DNA of 64,000 bases from Syntrophales bacterium (GCA_035363115.1 DAOSEM010000003.1:1-64000), one strand, 5' to 3'. Positions 50,406 to 60,287 are shown, counted from the stretch's first letter. Made by a program: numbers and translations. The notes: generated by a model not told the origin, from the letters alone.

Positions 50406-52016
50406 ATGACGAAAACCGACATCCTGGTATACGACACGACCCTCCGGGACGGGGCCCAGGGGGAGATGATCAACTTTACGGCGGAGGACAAGCTCCGGAT
50501 CGCGCATCGCCTCGATGAAATGGGATTCCACTACATCGAGGGCGGATGGCCCGGCTCGAATCCGAAAGACGTTCGGTTCTTCGAGCTGGCCAAGAAGGCG
50601 ACCCTGAAGAACGCCCGGCTGGCCGCCTTCGGCAGCACCCGGAGGCCGGGGATCCGCCCCGAGAAATCGGAAAACCTGGAGGCCATCCTCGACGCGGCCA
50701 CGCCGGTGGCGACCATCTTCGGCAAGTCCTGGGACCTCCATGTCACGGAGGTTCTGGCGACGACACTCGAGGAAAACCTGGCGATGATCGGAGACTCCGT
50801 TGCCTTTCTCAAGTCACGGGGGCGCGAGGTCATCTACGACGCGGAGCATTTCTTCGACGGCTTCAAGCGCAACGGCGATTACGCCATGCAGACCCTGCAG
50901 GCGGCGTTCGCAGCGGGGGCCGACGTGATCGTCCTGTGCGACACCAACGGAGGCACCCTGCCCCACGAGGTTTCGGAGATCGTCCGGTTCGTCGGAAAGT
51001 CCCTTCCCAAGGCCAGGCTGGGCATCCATGCCCATAATGACGGGGGCGTCGGGGTGGCCAACACGCTTGCCGCCGTGGAGGCCGGGGCGAAGATGATCCA
51101 GGGGACGGTCAACGGCTTCGGCGAGCGCTGCGGCAATGCCGACCTGGTCGCCTCCGTCTGCAATCTCCAGCTCAAGATGCGCCGGCGCTGCCTCTCCGAA
51201 TCGGCCCTCCGGCAGATGACAAACCTGTCCCTCTATGTGAGTGACGTGGCCAATGTGCCGCCCCAGAACTCCATGCCTTTCACGGGCCGGAGCGCCTTCG
51301 CCCACAAGGGGGGCGTCCATGTCAACGCCATCCTGAAGAACGCGGAGGCCTACGAGCACATCCGGCCGGAGCTGGTGGGGAACCACCAGCGTGTTCTCGT
51401 CTCCGACATGGCCGGCCGGAGCAACATCGAATACAAGGCCCGGGAACTGGGCATCGACCTGGGGAAAGACGGCACGGTGAGCAAAAGGATCGTGAAGCAG
51501 ATCAAACAGATGGAAGACAGGGGGTACCAGTTCGACGCCGCCGACGGCTCCCTTTCGCTCCTGATCCGCAAGGCCACCGGCGAGTTCTCCGAGCCCTTTG
51601 TCCTGGAGTGTTTCAACGTGGCCGTGGTGAAGACCGCCCATCATCCCTCCACCGCCCTGGCGACGATCAAGATCTCCGTGGGCGACGAGGAAGAGCTGAC
51701 GGCCGCCGAGGGGAACGGTCCCATCAACGCCCTGGATCACGCTCTCCGGAAAGCCCTGGTGAAATTCTATCCCGAGATCGGGGGGATGCACCTGACGGAC
51801 TTCAAGGTCCGCATTGTCGAAGGGAGTGAGGGAACGGCGGCGATGGTCAAAGTCATGATCGAGTCGGCCGATGAAAAGGAGGCCTGGAGCACCATCGGCG
51901 TTTCGGAGAACGTCATCGAGGCCAGCTGGTATGCCCTCGTGGACAGCATGCAGTACAAACTCAGCAAGGATCGCCTCAACAAGAATCACAGGCGGCGGGA
52001 AACCGCACCGGTGTAA
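50406..52016 (+). CDS. cimA: (R)-citramalate synthase
   Basis: Condenses pyruvate with acetyl-CoA to (R)-citramalate, the threonine-independent entry to isoleucine. The 536-residue protein belongs to the HMGL-like family: DTTLRDGAQGEMINFTAEDKL at residues 9-30, GIHAHNDGGVGVANTLAAVEAGA with metal-binding His residues, VNGFGERCGNADL, and a C-terminal LeuA-type dimer/regulatory domain (about 400-520). The length and the N-terminal sequence place it in the CimA (AksA/LeuA-like, about 530 residues) subgroup rather than NifV. TAAGGAG precedes the ATG. The upstream Ile attenuator confirms the pathway. Confidence 0.93.
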   Translation: MTKTDILVYDTTLRDGAQGEMINFTAEDKLRIAHRLDEMGFHYIEGGWPGSNPKDVRFFELAKKATLKNARLAAFGSTRRPGIRPEKSENLEAILDAATPVATIFGKSWDLHVTEVLATTLEENLAMIGDSVAFLKSRGREVIYDAEHFFDGFKRNGDYAMQTLQAAFAAGADVIVLCDTNGGTLPHEVSEIVRFVGKSLPKARLGIHAHNDGGVGVANTLAAVEAGAKMIQGTVNGFGERCGNADLVASVCNLQLKMRRRCLSESALRQMTNLSLYVSDVANVPPQNSMPFTGRSAFAHKGGVHVNAILKNAEAYEHIRPELVGNHQRVLVSDMAGRSNIEYKARELGIDLGKDGTVSKRIVKQIKQMEDRGYQFDAADGSLSLLIRKATGEFSEPFVLECFNVAVVKTAHHPSTALATIKISVGDEEELTAAEGNGPINALDHALRKALVKFYPEIGGMHLTDFKVRIVEGSEGTAAMVKVMIESADEKEAWSTIGVSENVIEASWYALVDSMQYKLSKDRLNKNHRRRETAPV

Positions 52017-52106
52017 GAATTCATTGCCAATACGGGCACCATTTGATAACCTCATGTAGTTTTGCGGGGAAGGGGGCCGGCACGGTCCCCTCGAGAAGCG
52101 GTATGT

Positions 52107-52715
52107 ATGCTGTTGGCAATCCACAATTCGCACCCTCAGCCGAGACAGATCCGGAGGGCCGTCGATGTGCTCAAGGCCGGAGGCCTTGTCGTGTACCCGA
52201 CGGATACGGTTTACGGTCTGGGATGCGATCTGTACAATAAAAAAGGAATCGAACGAATCTATCAGATCAAGAGGCGGGACAGAAGCAAGCCCCTGAGCTT
52301 CATCTGCGCCGACCTGAAAGACATCAGCCAGTACGCCCGGGTCACCGATTATGCCTACAAGATCATGAGAAGGCTTCTCCCCGGGCCGTACACCTTCATC
52401 CTGGAGGCTTCCAGGCTGGTTCCCAAGATCATCCTCCCCAAGCGTCAGACCACGGGCATCCGCGTACCGGACAATGCCATCTGCAACGCTCTCCTGGCCG
52501 AACTGGGTTCGCCCATCATCAGCACATCCGTCAAGCTGGAAGACGGAAGCTACATGAACGACCCCCGGGAGATCGAGAAGAAGTTCGGACACTGCGTCGA
52601 TCTGGTCATCGACGGGGGGAGCCTGATACCCGAGGAATCCAGCGTGATCAGCCTGCTGCAGGACGAAGCGGAGGTGATCCGGGTCGGCAAGGGGGATGTC
52701 TCGGCCTTTCTCTGA
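52107..52715 (+). CDS. yciO: YciO-subfamily YrdC/Sua5 domain protein
   Basis: A 202-residue YrdC-fold protein. The family makes threonylcarbamoyl-AMP for tRNA t6A, but this one is close to E. coli YciO, whose own role is unclear. The shared segments are GGLVVYPTDTVYGLGCD, RLLPGPYTFILEA, IRVPDNAICNALLAELGSPIISTS and the final GKGDVSAFL. The ATG at 52107 aligns with YciO; a TTG at 52062 would add 15 residues. It is 13 bases ahead of the RNase gene and probably cotranscribed. Confidence 0.85.
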   Translation: MLLAIHNSHPQPRQIRRAVDVLKAGGLVVYPTDTVYGLGCDLYNKKGIERIYQIKRRDRSKPLSFICADLKDISQYARVTDYAYKIMRRLLPGPYTFILEASRLVPKIILPKRQTTGIRVPDNAICNALLAELGSPIISTSVKLEDGSYMNDPREIEKKFGHCVDLVIDGGSLIPEESSVISLLQDEAEVIRVGKGDVSAFL

Positions 52716-52728
52716 GAAAGGAACCGTC

Positions 52729-54675
52729 ATGAAACGAATGCTTATCAATGCCGTGCACGTCGAGCAGAAGCGCATGGCCATCGTCGACGCGGGCAAGCTG
52801 CTGGAATTCTATATCCAGATGTCCGTGCGGGAACCCATCACGGGCAACATCTACAAGGGAACGGTCCTGAAGGTCGAGCGGGGGCTCCAGGCGGCCTTCG
52901 TGAATTACGGGGGCAAGCGGGACGGCTTCCTGCCGCTTCGGGACGTGAGCGACGACTACTTCACCGCCGGAGAAGGAGGGCGTCCTGTCCTCAAGACGGG
53001 TCAGGAAGTGCTCGTCCAGGTTCTCCGCGAGATGAGCGAGCGCAAGGGGGCGCTCCTCACGACCTACCTTTCCCTTCCCGGCCGTTACCTCGTGCTCCTG
53101 CCCAACAAGGCCGGCAGCGGCGTTTCCCGGAAGATCGAGGACGAGGAAGACCGGAAGCGCCTGAAGGAACTGGTGGAGCAGATCCGGGTCGGGGAAGGCA
53201 TGGGGCTCATCGTCCGGACCGCCGGCATGACCCGGACCAAGCAGGAGCTGACCCGGGACTACCAGAACCAGCTCCGTCTCTGGAAGGAGATCCAGAAGGC
53301 GGAGAAGGAGTCCCCCTCGCCGGCTCTCATCTACCAGGAAAGCGATTTCGGCGTCCTGGCCCTCCGGGACTACTACACATCCGACATCGAGGAGATTCTG
53401 GTCGACGACCAGGAAACCTTCAAGAAAATGCGGAACTACTGCAAGGTCGTGTCACCGCGGATGGCCAAGTTTGTCAAGCTCCACAAGGCGGACACTCCCA
53501 TCTTCGACCAGCACAACCTGGAGGACCAGATCCGCGTGATCTACCAGGAGCGGGTCGATCTCAGGTCGGGCGGCCATATCGTCATCAACCCGACGGAGGC
53601 GATGATCACCATCGACGTGAACTCGGGCCGGGGGTCCAACAAGCGCAACGTCGAGGAGACGGCGTTTCGGACCAACCTCGACGCGGCGGAGGAGATCGCA
53701 CGGCAGTTGCGCCTCCGGGACCTCGGCGGGCTCATCGTCATCGATTTCATCGACATGGCCGACAGCAAGCATCGGGCGGAGGTGGAAAAGGCCTTCAAGA
53801 AGGCCCTGAGCCTCGACCGGTCCCGGATCCAGCTCTCCCGGATCTCCAAGTTCGGCATGCTGGAGCTGTCCAGGCAGAAGAAGCAGCCGACCATCCAGGA
53901 AATCAGCTTTTCCATGTGCCCGTTCTGCAAGGGCCGGGGTGTCCGGCCATCGCTGGAATCCACGGCTCTGGCGGCCTACCGGAGGATCCAGACGCAGGCC
54001 GTGAAGGGGCTGTCGGTGATGCTGAAGGTCACCCTCCCCAGTGAGGTTGCGGACTACCTGCAGAACCAGAAACGATCCGAACTCCTGAAACTGGAAACCC
54101 AGTTCGATATGGACATCCATATCTCCGGAAATCCCGACATGGCATGGGACCTGGTCCACCTGGACTCCGTCGGCAGGCCGTCGGCGCCGGCGCGGGATGA
54201 GGAACCGGAATCGGATAAGGGAAGGGTGGACGAGCCCGAGGAGATGGCCGAGGAAGCCGAGGCCCCGGAAGCGGCGCCGGCACCGGCGGCGAAAAAGCAG
54301 CGCAGGCAGTCGAAAAAACAGGCGAAGGGTGCCCCGGTGAAGGAGCCCCGGAAAATTTCCGGAGCCGTAGAAGGGCAGGCTCGCCAGGAAACAGCGGCAG
54401 AACCGGCTCCGACTGCGACGCCGGCCGAGACGCCGGATGCCGCCGAAGCCGCCGGGACATTACCGGGACAGGAGCCGCCGAAAAAGAAATCCCGACGTCG
54501 GCCGCGCCGCCGGAGAAGATCGGGGAGCCGGGGCGAGAAGAAGGGCGATGCCGAAGCCCCTCTGGATGGCGGAGCGGAAATGTCCGGTGAAAGCATTCCG
54601 CTGGACGGGGAATCGGTCTTCGACCTCGATGACGAAGACGACTCCTTCGGGGGATTTTTCTCGATGCGGCGCTGA
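52729..54675 (+). CDS. rng: ribonuclease G/E family endoribonuclease
   Basis: A 648-residue single-strand endoribonuclease for rRNA and mRNA processing. An S1 domain lies at about residues 35-125 (EPITGNIYKGTVLKVERGLQAAFVNYGG). The catalytic DNase-I-like subdomain includes ITIDVNSGR and VIDFIDM, with metal-binding Asp residues, and the zinc-link is CPFCKGRG. After about residue 490 the protein becomes a Pro/Ala/Glu-rich linker, then a basic KKKSRRRPRRRRRSGSRG patch and an acidic end. This tail resembles an RNase E scaffold in miniature, so it lies between RNase G and E in architecture. Confidence 0.9.
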   Translation: MKRMLINAVHVEQKRMAIVDAGKLLEFYIQMSVREPITGNIYKGTVLKVERGLQAAFVNYGGKRDGFLPLRDVSDDYFTAGEGGRPVLKTGQEVLVQVLREMSERKGALLTTYLSLPGRYLVLLPNKAGSGVSRKIEDEEDRKRLKELVEQIRVGEGMGLIVRTAGMTRTKQELTRDYQNQLRLWKEIQKAEKESPSPALIYQESDFGVLALRDYYTSDIEEILVDDQETFKKMRNYCKVVSPRMAKFVKLHKADTPIFDQHNLEDQIRVIYQERVDLRSGGHIVINPTEAMITIDVNSGRGSNKRNVEETAFRTNLDAAEEIARQLRLRDLGGLIVIDFIDMADSKHRAEVEKAFKKALSLDRSRIQLSRISKFGMLELSRQKKQPTIQEISFSMCPFCKGRGVRPSLESTALAAYRRIQTQAVKGLSVMLKVTLPSEVADYLQNQKRSELLKLETQFDMDIHISGNPDMAWDLVHLDSVGRPSAPARDEEPESDKGRVDEPEEMAEEAEAPEAAPAPAAKKQRRQSKKQAKGAPVKEPRKISGAVEGQARQETAAEPAPTATPAETPDAAEAAGTLPGQEPPKKKSRRRPRRRRRSGSRGEKKGDAEAPLDGGAEMSGESIPLDGESVFDLDDEDDSFGGFFSMRR

Positions 54676-54686
54676 TGAATACGTGA

Positions 54687-54755
54687 AGGCCTTTGCGGAA
54701 TTCGCAAAGGCCTGGGCCGATCCGGGGGGTGGATTTGAAATCCGCCCCCTATTTT
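54687..54755. terminator. two hairpins between convergent rng and proC
   Basis: First a perfect 11-bp inverted repeat (54687-54697 with 54703-54713, loop GAATT) without a T-run. Then a GGGGG...CCCCC hairpin (54725-54749) followed by ATTTTG, which is a plausible plus-strand terminator for rng. It overlaps the proC stop. Confidence 0.65.
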
Positions 54756-55567
54756 GTTTTTCCCAGCTCCTGGGAGCGCAGGGTCGCCGCCTCCACGGCC
54801 CGGATCAGGGCCGCCCGCAGCCCTCCCTCCTCCAGCGCCTGGATCCCCGCGATGGTCGTCCCGCCCGGGGAGGTTACCATGTCCTTGAGCTGGCCGGGAT
54901 GCCTGTCCCCGGAAAGAAACAGCTTCGCCGCCCCCAGCATCGTCTGCGCCGCCAGGAGCAGCGCCGTGTCCCGGGGAAGCCCCATCCGGACCCCGCCGTC
55001 GGAGAGGGCCTCCAGGATGATGAACCCGTACGCGGGTCCGCTGCCGCTGAGGCCCGTCACAGCGTCCATCTGGCTCTCCGGAACGATCACGGTCTTTCCC
55101 ACGGCATCGAAGATCCGGCGGGCCGTTTCCAGGTCCTGATCCGTGGCATGGGTCCCCCGGGCCAGGGCCGTGGCGCCCTCGCCGATGAGGGCCGGCGTGT
55201 TGGGCATGGTACGGATGACCCGTACTCCCTTTCCGAGGTTTCCCTCGAGAAACGACAGGGGAATCCCCGCCGCGATGGAGATGACCAGCCTGGTCCGGCC
55301 GACGGCCCTGGAAAGCTCCTTGAGGACCGGCCCCATGACCTGGGGCTTGACGGCGAGGATCAGGATGTCGGCGTTTTTCGCGACCGCCCGGTTGTCCGTC
55401 GAAGTATGAACTCCATGGAGATCTCTCAGTTCCTTAAGCCTGTCCGTCTCCATGTCGGAGACCCAGATCCGGCCGGCGTCAGCAACGCCCCGGGCGAGAA
55501 GCCCCCCGACGATGGCGCTGCCCATTTTCCCACCACCGATGAAACCGATCCTCGTCTTTTGGTCCAT
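54749..55567 (-). CDS. proC: pyrroline-5-carboxylate reductase
   Basis: Final step of proline synthesis, reducing P5C with NAD(P)H. The 272-residue protein has the Rossmann start IGFIGGGKMGSAIVGGLL, VKPQVM, RTMPNTPALIGEGATAL and the C-terminal signature LSGSGPAYGFIILEAL...TSPGGTTIAGIQALEEGGLRAALI. It is divergent from the hydrolase and yggT genes; in many bacteria proC and yggT are neighbours on one strand, here on opposite strands. Confidence 0.95.
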   Translation of the reverse strand: MDQKTRIGFIGGGKMGSAIVGGLLARGVADAGRIWVSDMETDRLKELRDLHGVHTSTDNRAVAKNADILILAVKPQVMGPVLKELSRAVGRTRLVISIAAGIPLSFLEGNLGKGVRVIRTMPNTPALIGEGATALARGTHATDQDLETARRIFDAVGKTVIVPESQMDAVTGLSGSGPAYGFIILEALSDGGVRMGLPRDTALLLAAQTMLGAAKLFLSGDRHPGQLKDMVTSPGGTTIAGIQALEEGGLRAALIRAVEAATLRSQELGKTK

Positions 55568-55708
55568 CGCACCGTGCCCTCCTTTTCGGGTGTGCTGAAA
55601 CGTCGGGAATCATAGGGGATCCTTTCGTCTTGCGTCAAGCTTTCATTTGCGCAAGTCCCGCGGGATATGCTACACCATGCCCCACTGCCAGACAGGAGGG
55701 GATGGATC

Positions 55709-56482
55709 ATGATGCGAACGGTGGATGTTGACGGCCGGAAACTGTCCGCCTGGGTGAACGGGGAGTTCCTGGATCCGACCCGGAAAACACTCGTGTTCAT
55801 CCATGGTTCCGCGGGTGATCACACGAACTGGATTTACCAGTATTCGGCCCTGAAAGACCGCTTTCCGATCGCGGTTCTCGAGCTCCCGGGACACGGCCGG
55901 TCCGAAGGGCCCGGTGAGCAGTCGGTGGACGCCAACGTGGAATGGGTCCGGAAAACGATCGCCGCCCTGGGCATCGCCCGGCCGGTCCTGATCGGCCATT
56001 CCCTCGGCGCGGCCACCAGCCTCACGTTTGCCGTCAAGTACGGATCCCTTCTTGCGGGAATCGTTCCCGTCGGCGGCGGTGCCCGCATGCCGGTGAATCC
56101 GGCCATCCTGGAAGGCCTGAAGACAAATCCGGCGCCGATCTACGAGATGGTCGTCAAGTTTTCCTTCGCCAAAGCCAACCGGGAACGGTTCGATAAAATC
56201 ATGGTCGAGAGCCTGTCGCGGGTGGATGCCATGATTTTCCACGGCGACCTGACGGCCTGCGACCGCCTGGACCTGACGGAGACGGCCGGCTCCATCGCGG
56301 TCCCCACCCTGATCGTCTGCGGGGAGGACGACAAGATGACGCCCCCGGCCCTTTCGGAGTTCCTCCGGGACGCCATTCCCGGGGCGAAAATGGCCCGGAT
56401 TCCCGGGGCTGGCCATTTCGTCATGATGGAGAATCCGGAGGCCTTCAACCAGGCCGTTTCGGATTTCGTGGAATCCCTGTAG
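55709..56482 (+). CDS. alpha/beta hydrolase
   Basis: A 257-residue cytoplasmic hydrolase of the alpha/beta fold. HGSAGDHTNW near residue 32 forms the oxyanion hole, Ser98 is in GHSLGA, the acidic residue is in CGEDDKM (about 207) and the base is His236 (GAGHFV). The family covers esterases, C-C hydrolases and haloperoxidase-like enzymes, and nothing fixes the substrate. The first ATG of an ATG-ATG pair is taken, 7 bases after AGGAGGGG. Confidence 0.85.
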   Translation: MMRTVDVDGRKLSAWVNGEFLDPTRKTLVFIHGSAGDHTNWIYQYSALKDRFPIAVLELPGHGRSEGPGEQSVDANVEWVRKTIAALGIARPVLIGHSLGAATSLTFAVKYGSLLAGIVPVGGGARMPVNPAILEGLKTNPAPIYEMVVKFSFAKANRERFDKIMVESLSRVDAMIFHGDLTACDRLDLTETAGSIAVPTLIVCGEDDKMTPPALSEFLRDAIPGAKMARIPGAGHFVMMENPEAFNQAVSDFVESL

Positions 56483-56587
56483 GGGCAACCCTGTCTTTCT
56501 TCCCGGCGGACCGATTTCCGCCGTCACTCCCGGCCGGCGGGACGGGAGCGGATGGCCCCGGCGGTGGGGACGATCCCAGGAGGCATC

Positions 56588-56884
56588 ATGTTTGTCGCAG
56601 AAAACCTGATCGTGGCCGTTGCCAAGGTCATCAACCTGATCCTGACCCTCTACATGTGGATCATCATCGCCCGGGCCCTGGTCTCCTGGGTGAACCCGGA
56701 TCCCTACAACCCGATCGTCCGCTTTCTCTACCGGGCCACCGAGCCGGTCCTGGCGCCCCTCAGGAGGCTGATTCCGTTCCGCACCGGCGGCCTCGATCTC
56801 TCGCCCATCCTGGTCCTCCTGATCATTTTCTTCCTCCAGGAATTTCTGGTCCGGACCCTGATCCAGGCGGCCGTGCGTTTCTGA
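56588..56884 (+). CDS. yggT: YggT-family membrane protein
   Basis: A 98-residue protein with two hydrophobic segments (about residues 3-28 and 70-92) around the signature ARALVSWVNPDPYNPIVRFLYRATEPVLAPLRRLIP. YggT proteins are linked to osmotic tolerance and cell-division complexes in several bacteria, without a defined activity. AGGAGG is 5 bases before the ATG. It is followed 28 bases later by the DUF167 gene, a common pairing. Confidence 0.9.
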   Translation: MFVAENLIVAVAKVINLILTLYMWIIIARALVSWVNPDPYNPIVRFLYRATEPVLAPLRRLIPFRTGGLDLSPILVLLIIFFLQEFLVRTLIQAAVRF

Positions 56885-56912
56885 TCCCGGCCGCTCCGCG
56901 CCGGATGACGTC

Positions 56913-57224
56913 ATGACGATACCCCTCACCGAAACGAAAACCGGTCTGGCGCTCAAAGTCCGGGTGCTTCCGCGGTCCTCTCGAACGGAGGCCTCGGGCG
57001 TCCAGGACGGGGCGCTGAAGCTCAAGATCACGGCCCCCCCGGTGGAGGGGCAGGCCAACGAGGCCTGTCTTCGCTTTCTCGCGGATGCGCTGGGGATTCG
57101 AAGATCCCAGGTCACCCTCGTGGCGGGACCGACATCGAAAACGAAGACGTTCGCCATTTCCGGCCTGGACCGGCGGGAACTCGAAAGCCGGCTGGCGGGC
57201 CTCATTGGAGAAAGGGAACCGTGA
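56913..57224 (+). CDS. yggU: DUF167/YggU family protein
   Basis: A 103-residue soluble protein with the family core LKVRVLPRSSRTEASGVQDGALKLKITAPPVEGQANEACLRFLADALG. Structures of homologues are known, but no function is. It overlaps murJ by 4 bases (GTGA). Confidence 0.88.
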   Translation: MTIPLTETKTGLALKVRVLPRSSRTEASGVQDGALKLKITAPPVEGQANEACLRFLADALGIRRSQVTLVAGPTSKTKTFAISGLDRRELESRLAGLIGEREP

Positions 57225-58828
57225 GCGCCGATCAGCCGGTCCGGTCGGAAAACGCCCGGGTGGCCCGGGCGGCGGGTGTGGTCGGGCTGGCGACGATGCT
57301 GTCCCGGGTCTTCGGCTTTGTCCGGGATGTCGTCATCGCCGCCTTTTTCGGCGCGGGGATCGCCACGGACGCCTTCTTCGTTGCCTTCCGGATCCCCAAC
57401 ATGCTCCGGCGCCTTCTGGCGGAGGGGTCCCTGACGGTCTCCTTCGTTCCCGTATTCACGGAGTACCTCAAGAAGAAGTCCCGGGAGGAGGCCTTCGAGT
57501 TGGCCGACGTGGCCTTCACGGCCCTGTCGATCATCCTGGTCATCGTCTCGGTCCTGGGTGTTCTGTTCGCTCCCCTGATCGTCACCGTCATGGCGCCCGG
57601 ATTCTCGCGGGTCCCCGAGCAGTACGACCTGGCGGTCTTCCTGACCCGCCTGATGTTTCCCTACATCTTCTTCATCTCCCTGGTGGCCCTGTGCATGGGG
57701 ATCCTCAACTCCCTCCGGCACTTCGCCGCCCCGGCCCTCTCGCCGGTGATGCTCAACATCACCATGATCCTGGGGGCGCTCTTCCTGAAGGACTTCTTTG
57801 CCGAGCCCATCGTGGGGCTCGCCGTCGGTGTCATGGCCGGCGGCGTCCTTCAGCTGGTCATGCAGTGGCCGTTCCTGGTGAAGATGGGGGTACGGCTCAA
57901 GCTGAATTTCGCTTTCCGCCACCCCGGCGTCCGGCGCATCGGAGCCCTGATGATGCCGGCGGTCTTCGGTGCCGCCATCTACCAGATCAACGTCTTCATT
58001 GGGACGGTCCTGGCGTCGCTCCTGCCCAAAGGCAGCGTGTCGTACCTTTACTACGCCGACCGGATGGTGGAGCTGCCCCTCGGGGTGTTTGCCATTGCGA
58101 TCGGGACGGCGACCCTCCCCAGCTTTTCCGAGCAGGTGGCCCAGGGCCGCTTCGACGAGATGAAGAAGACGATCTCCTTTTCACTCCGGCTGATGCTCTT
58201 CATCACGATCCCCTCCATGGTGGCCCTGATCGCGCTCAGGGTCCCCATCATATCGGTCCTCTTCGAGCGGGGGGCCTTCACCACGGAGTCCACGATGCAG
58301 ACGGCCTGGGCGCTCCTGTGCTATTCCACGGGCCTGTGGGCATTTTCGGTCATCCGGGTCATCGTCTCGGCCTTCTACTCCCTCCAGGATACGAAGTCGC
58401 CCATGAAGGCGGCCATCGTCGCCCTCGTGGTGAACGTCGTCTTCAGCGTGGCGCTGATGTTCCCCATGAAGCACGGAGGCATCGCCCTGGCGACGGCCAT
58501 CGCCTCGGCGGTGAACGTGGGGATGCTTTCCGTCATCCTCTGGCGCCGGATCGGTCCCTTCCTGATGCGGGACTTCTATCCCTCCCTGGGCAAGGTGCTG
58601 TTTTCCTCCGCGGTGATGTGGGTCGTCATCCTCGCGGTTGATCTCGTCTATCCATGGAGGGCCTCGGGTCCCTTCTTCGAGAGGGCCGTTTTCCTCGCCC
58701 TGACGGTGACGCTCGGGGGTGGGGCGTTCCTCCTCTCCGCCTGGATGGTTCGGAGCCCCGAGATGACCTCCCTGGCGGATGCTCTGCGGCGGAGGATCGG
58801 GCGTCCCAAAGGCGGGAAAACCCCCTGA
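57221..58828 (+). CDS. murJ: lipid II flippase MurJ
   Basis: MurJ moves lipid II across the inner membrane for peptidoglycan synthesis. The 535-residue protein has about 14 membrane helices. It opens with VGLATMLSRVFGFVRDVVIAAFFGAG, the MviN signature, in which the Arg residues are conserved, and has FVPVFTEYLKK and LLFERGAF motifs. The start is GTG overlapping the previous stop. Length fits E. coli MurJ (511). Confidence 0.95.
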   Translation: MSADQPVRSENARVARAAGVVGLATMLSRVFGFVRDVVIAAFFGAGIATDAFFVAFRIPNMLRRLLAEGSLTVSFVPVFTEYLKKKSREEAFELADVAFTALSIILVIVSVLGVLFAPLIVTVMAPGFSRVPEQYDLAVFLTRLMFPYIFFISLVALCMGILNSLRHFAAPALSPVMLNITMILGALFLKDFFAEPIVGLAVGVMAGGVLQLVMQWPFLVKMGVRLKLNFAFRHPGVRRIGALMMPAVFGAAIYQINVFIGTVLASLLPKGSVSYLYYADRMVELPLGVFAIAIGTATLPSFSEQVAQGRFDEMKKTISFSLRLMLFITIPSMVALIALRVPIISVLFERGAFTTESTMQTAWALLCYSTGLWAFSVIRVIVSAFYSLQDTKSPMKAAIVALVVNVVFSVALMFPMKHGGIALATAIASAVNVGMLSVILWRRIGPFLMRDFYPSLGKVLFSSAVMWVVILAVDLVYPWRASGPFFERAVFLALTVTLGGGAFLLSAWMVRSPEMTSLADALRRRIGRPKGGKTP

Positions 58829-58854
58829 ACCCGGGGCAGAACGGGACAAACAAG

Positions 58855-58883
58855 TTGACTTGACCCGGGCCGGGTGGTAGGAA
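58855..58883 (+). promoter_or_regulatory. candidate sigma-70 promoter of serS
   Basis: TTGACT (58855-58860), a 17-base spacer and TAGGAA (58878-58883), 40 bases before the ATG. The -10 is weak. Confidence 0.4.
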
Positions 58884-58923
58884 AATTGTCCCTTTAGGCC
58901 ATTATGACCGGGGTGGGAGTGCC

Positions 58924-60195
58924 ATGCTGGACATCAAATATCTGAGGCAGAACCTGGAGCACGTCCGGATCAAGATGCTGGAGCGGGGCCAGGAGATCGA
59001 CATGGGCCGCTTCACGGCTCTGGACGCGAAGCGAAGGGACATCCTTCAGGAAGTGGAAGTCCTCCGGAGCGAGCGGAACGCCGTCTCCAAGGAAATCGGG
59101 GAGAAGAAGAAAAAAAAGGAAGACGCCACGGAGATCATCGCCCGGATGGGTGAGGTATCCACGCGCATCAAGACCCTCGACGAGACGCTGAAGCTGACCG
59201 AGGAAGAACTGAACGCCTTCCTGATGGTCATCCCGAACATACCCCACGAGTCGGTGGAATACGGGACCTGCTCCGAGGACAACCCGGTGATCCGCACCTG
59301 GGGAGAGAAGCCCGTTTACGATTTTACGCCGAAGCCCCATTGGGACATCGGCGAAGACCTGAAGATCCTCGACTTCGCCCGGGGAGCCAAGATCACCGGA
59401 GCGCGGTTCACGCTGTATCGCGGGGCGGGAGCGCTCCTGGAGCGGGCCATCATCAACTTCATGCTGGACCTCCACACCCGGCAGCACGGCTACCTGGAGA
59501 TTCTGCCGCCCTTCATGGCGAACCGGGACAGCATGACCGGGACGGGGCAGCTCCCGAAGTTCGAGGAAGACCTGTTCCACGTGGACAAGACGGACTATTA
59601 CCTCATTCCCACGGCGGAGGTGCCCGTCACAAACATCCACCGGGACGAGATCCTCGACGAGAAGGACCTGCCGGTCTACTACGTGGCCTATTCGCCGTGT
59701 TTCCGGGCCGAGGCGGGATCCTACGGGAAGGACACCCGGGGGCTCATCCGACAGCACCAGTTCAACAAGGTGGAGCTGGTCAAGTTCAGCCGGCCGGAGA
59801 CGTCCTACGACGAACTGGAAAAACTGACGCTGAACGCCGAGGAAGTCCTGAAGCGCCTGAAGATTCACTACCGGACGGTCAGCCTCTGCACGGCGGACTT
59901 GGGCTTTTCCTCCGCCAAGACGTACGATATCGAGGCCTGGTTGCCGGGGCAGGAGGCGTACCGGGAGATTTCCTCCTGCAGCAACTTCGAGGATTTCCAG
60001 GCCCGGCGGGGGCAGATGCGGTTCCGCCGGACCGACGGAGGCCGGGTGGAATTCCTTCACACGCTCAACGGCTCGGGGCTGGCGGTGGGGCGGACGGTCG
60101 TGGCCGTCCTGGAAAACTATCAGCAGGCCGACGGGACCGTGGTCGTACCGGATGCGTTGCGGCCCTACATGGGAGGACTGGAAGTCATCAAATAG
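58924..60195 (+). CDS. serS: seryl-tRNA synthetase
   Basis: A 423-residue class II synthetase. Residues 28-102 form the long antiparallel coiled coil that grips the variable arm of tRNA-Ser. The catalytic core has TGTGQLPKFEEDLF, PTAEVPVTNIHRDEI, motif 2 SPCFRAEAGSYGKDTRGLIRQHQF and motif 3 LNGSGLAVGRTVVAVLENYQ. Two serine tRNA genes follow within 140 bases. Confidence 0.97.
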   Translation: MLDIKYLRQNLEHVRIKMLERGQEIDMGRFTALDAKRRDILQEVEVLRSERNAVSKEIGEKKKKKEDATEIIARMGEVSTRIKTLDETLKLTEEELNAFLMVIPNIPHESVEYGTCSEDNPVIRTWGEKPVYDFTPKPHWDIGEDLKILDFARGAKITGARFTLYRGAGALLERAIINFMLDLHTRQHGYLEILPPFMANRDSMTGTGQLPKFEEDLFHVDKTDYYLIPTAEVPVTNIHRDEILDEKDLPVYYVAYSPCFRAEAGSYGKDTRGLIRQHQFNKVELVKFSRPETSYDELEKLTLNAEEVLKRLKIHYRTVSLCTADLGFSSAKTYDIEAWLPGQEAYREISSCSNFEDFQARRGQMRFRRTDGGRVEFLHTLNGSGLAVGRTVVAVLENYQQADGTVVVPDALRPYMGGLEVIK

Positions 60196-60201
60196 ACAAA
60201 C

Positions 60202-60287
60202 GGAGGGATGGCCGAGTGGTCGAAGGCGGCGGTCTTGAAAACCGTTGACCGAAAGGTCCGCGGGTTCGAATCCTGCTCCCTCCGCCA
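60202..60287 (+). tRNA. tRNA-Ser (anticodon TGA)
   Basis: 86 bases including encoded CCA. The acceptor GGAGGGA pairs with TCCCTCC. The anticodon loop CTTGAAA gives TGA, a long variable arm is present and the T-loop is GGTTCGAATCC. It begins 7 bases after the serS stop. Confidence 0.95.
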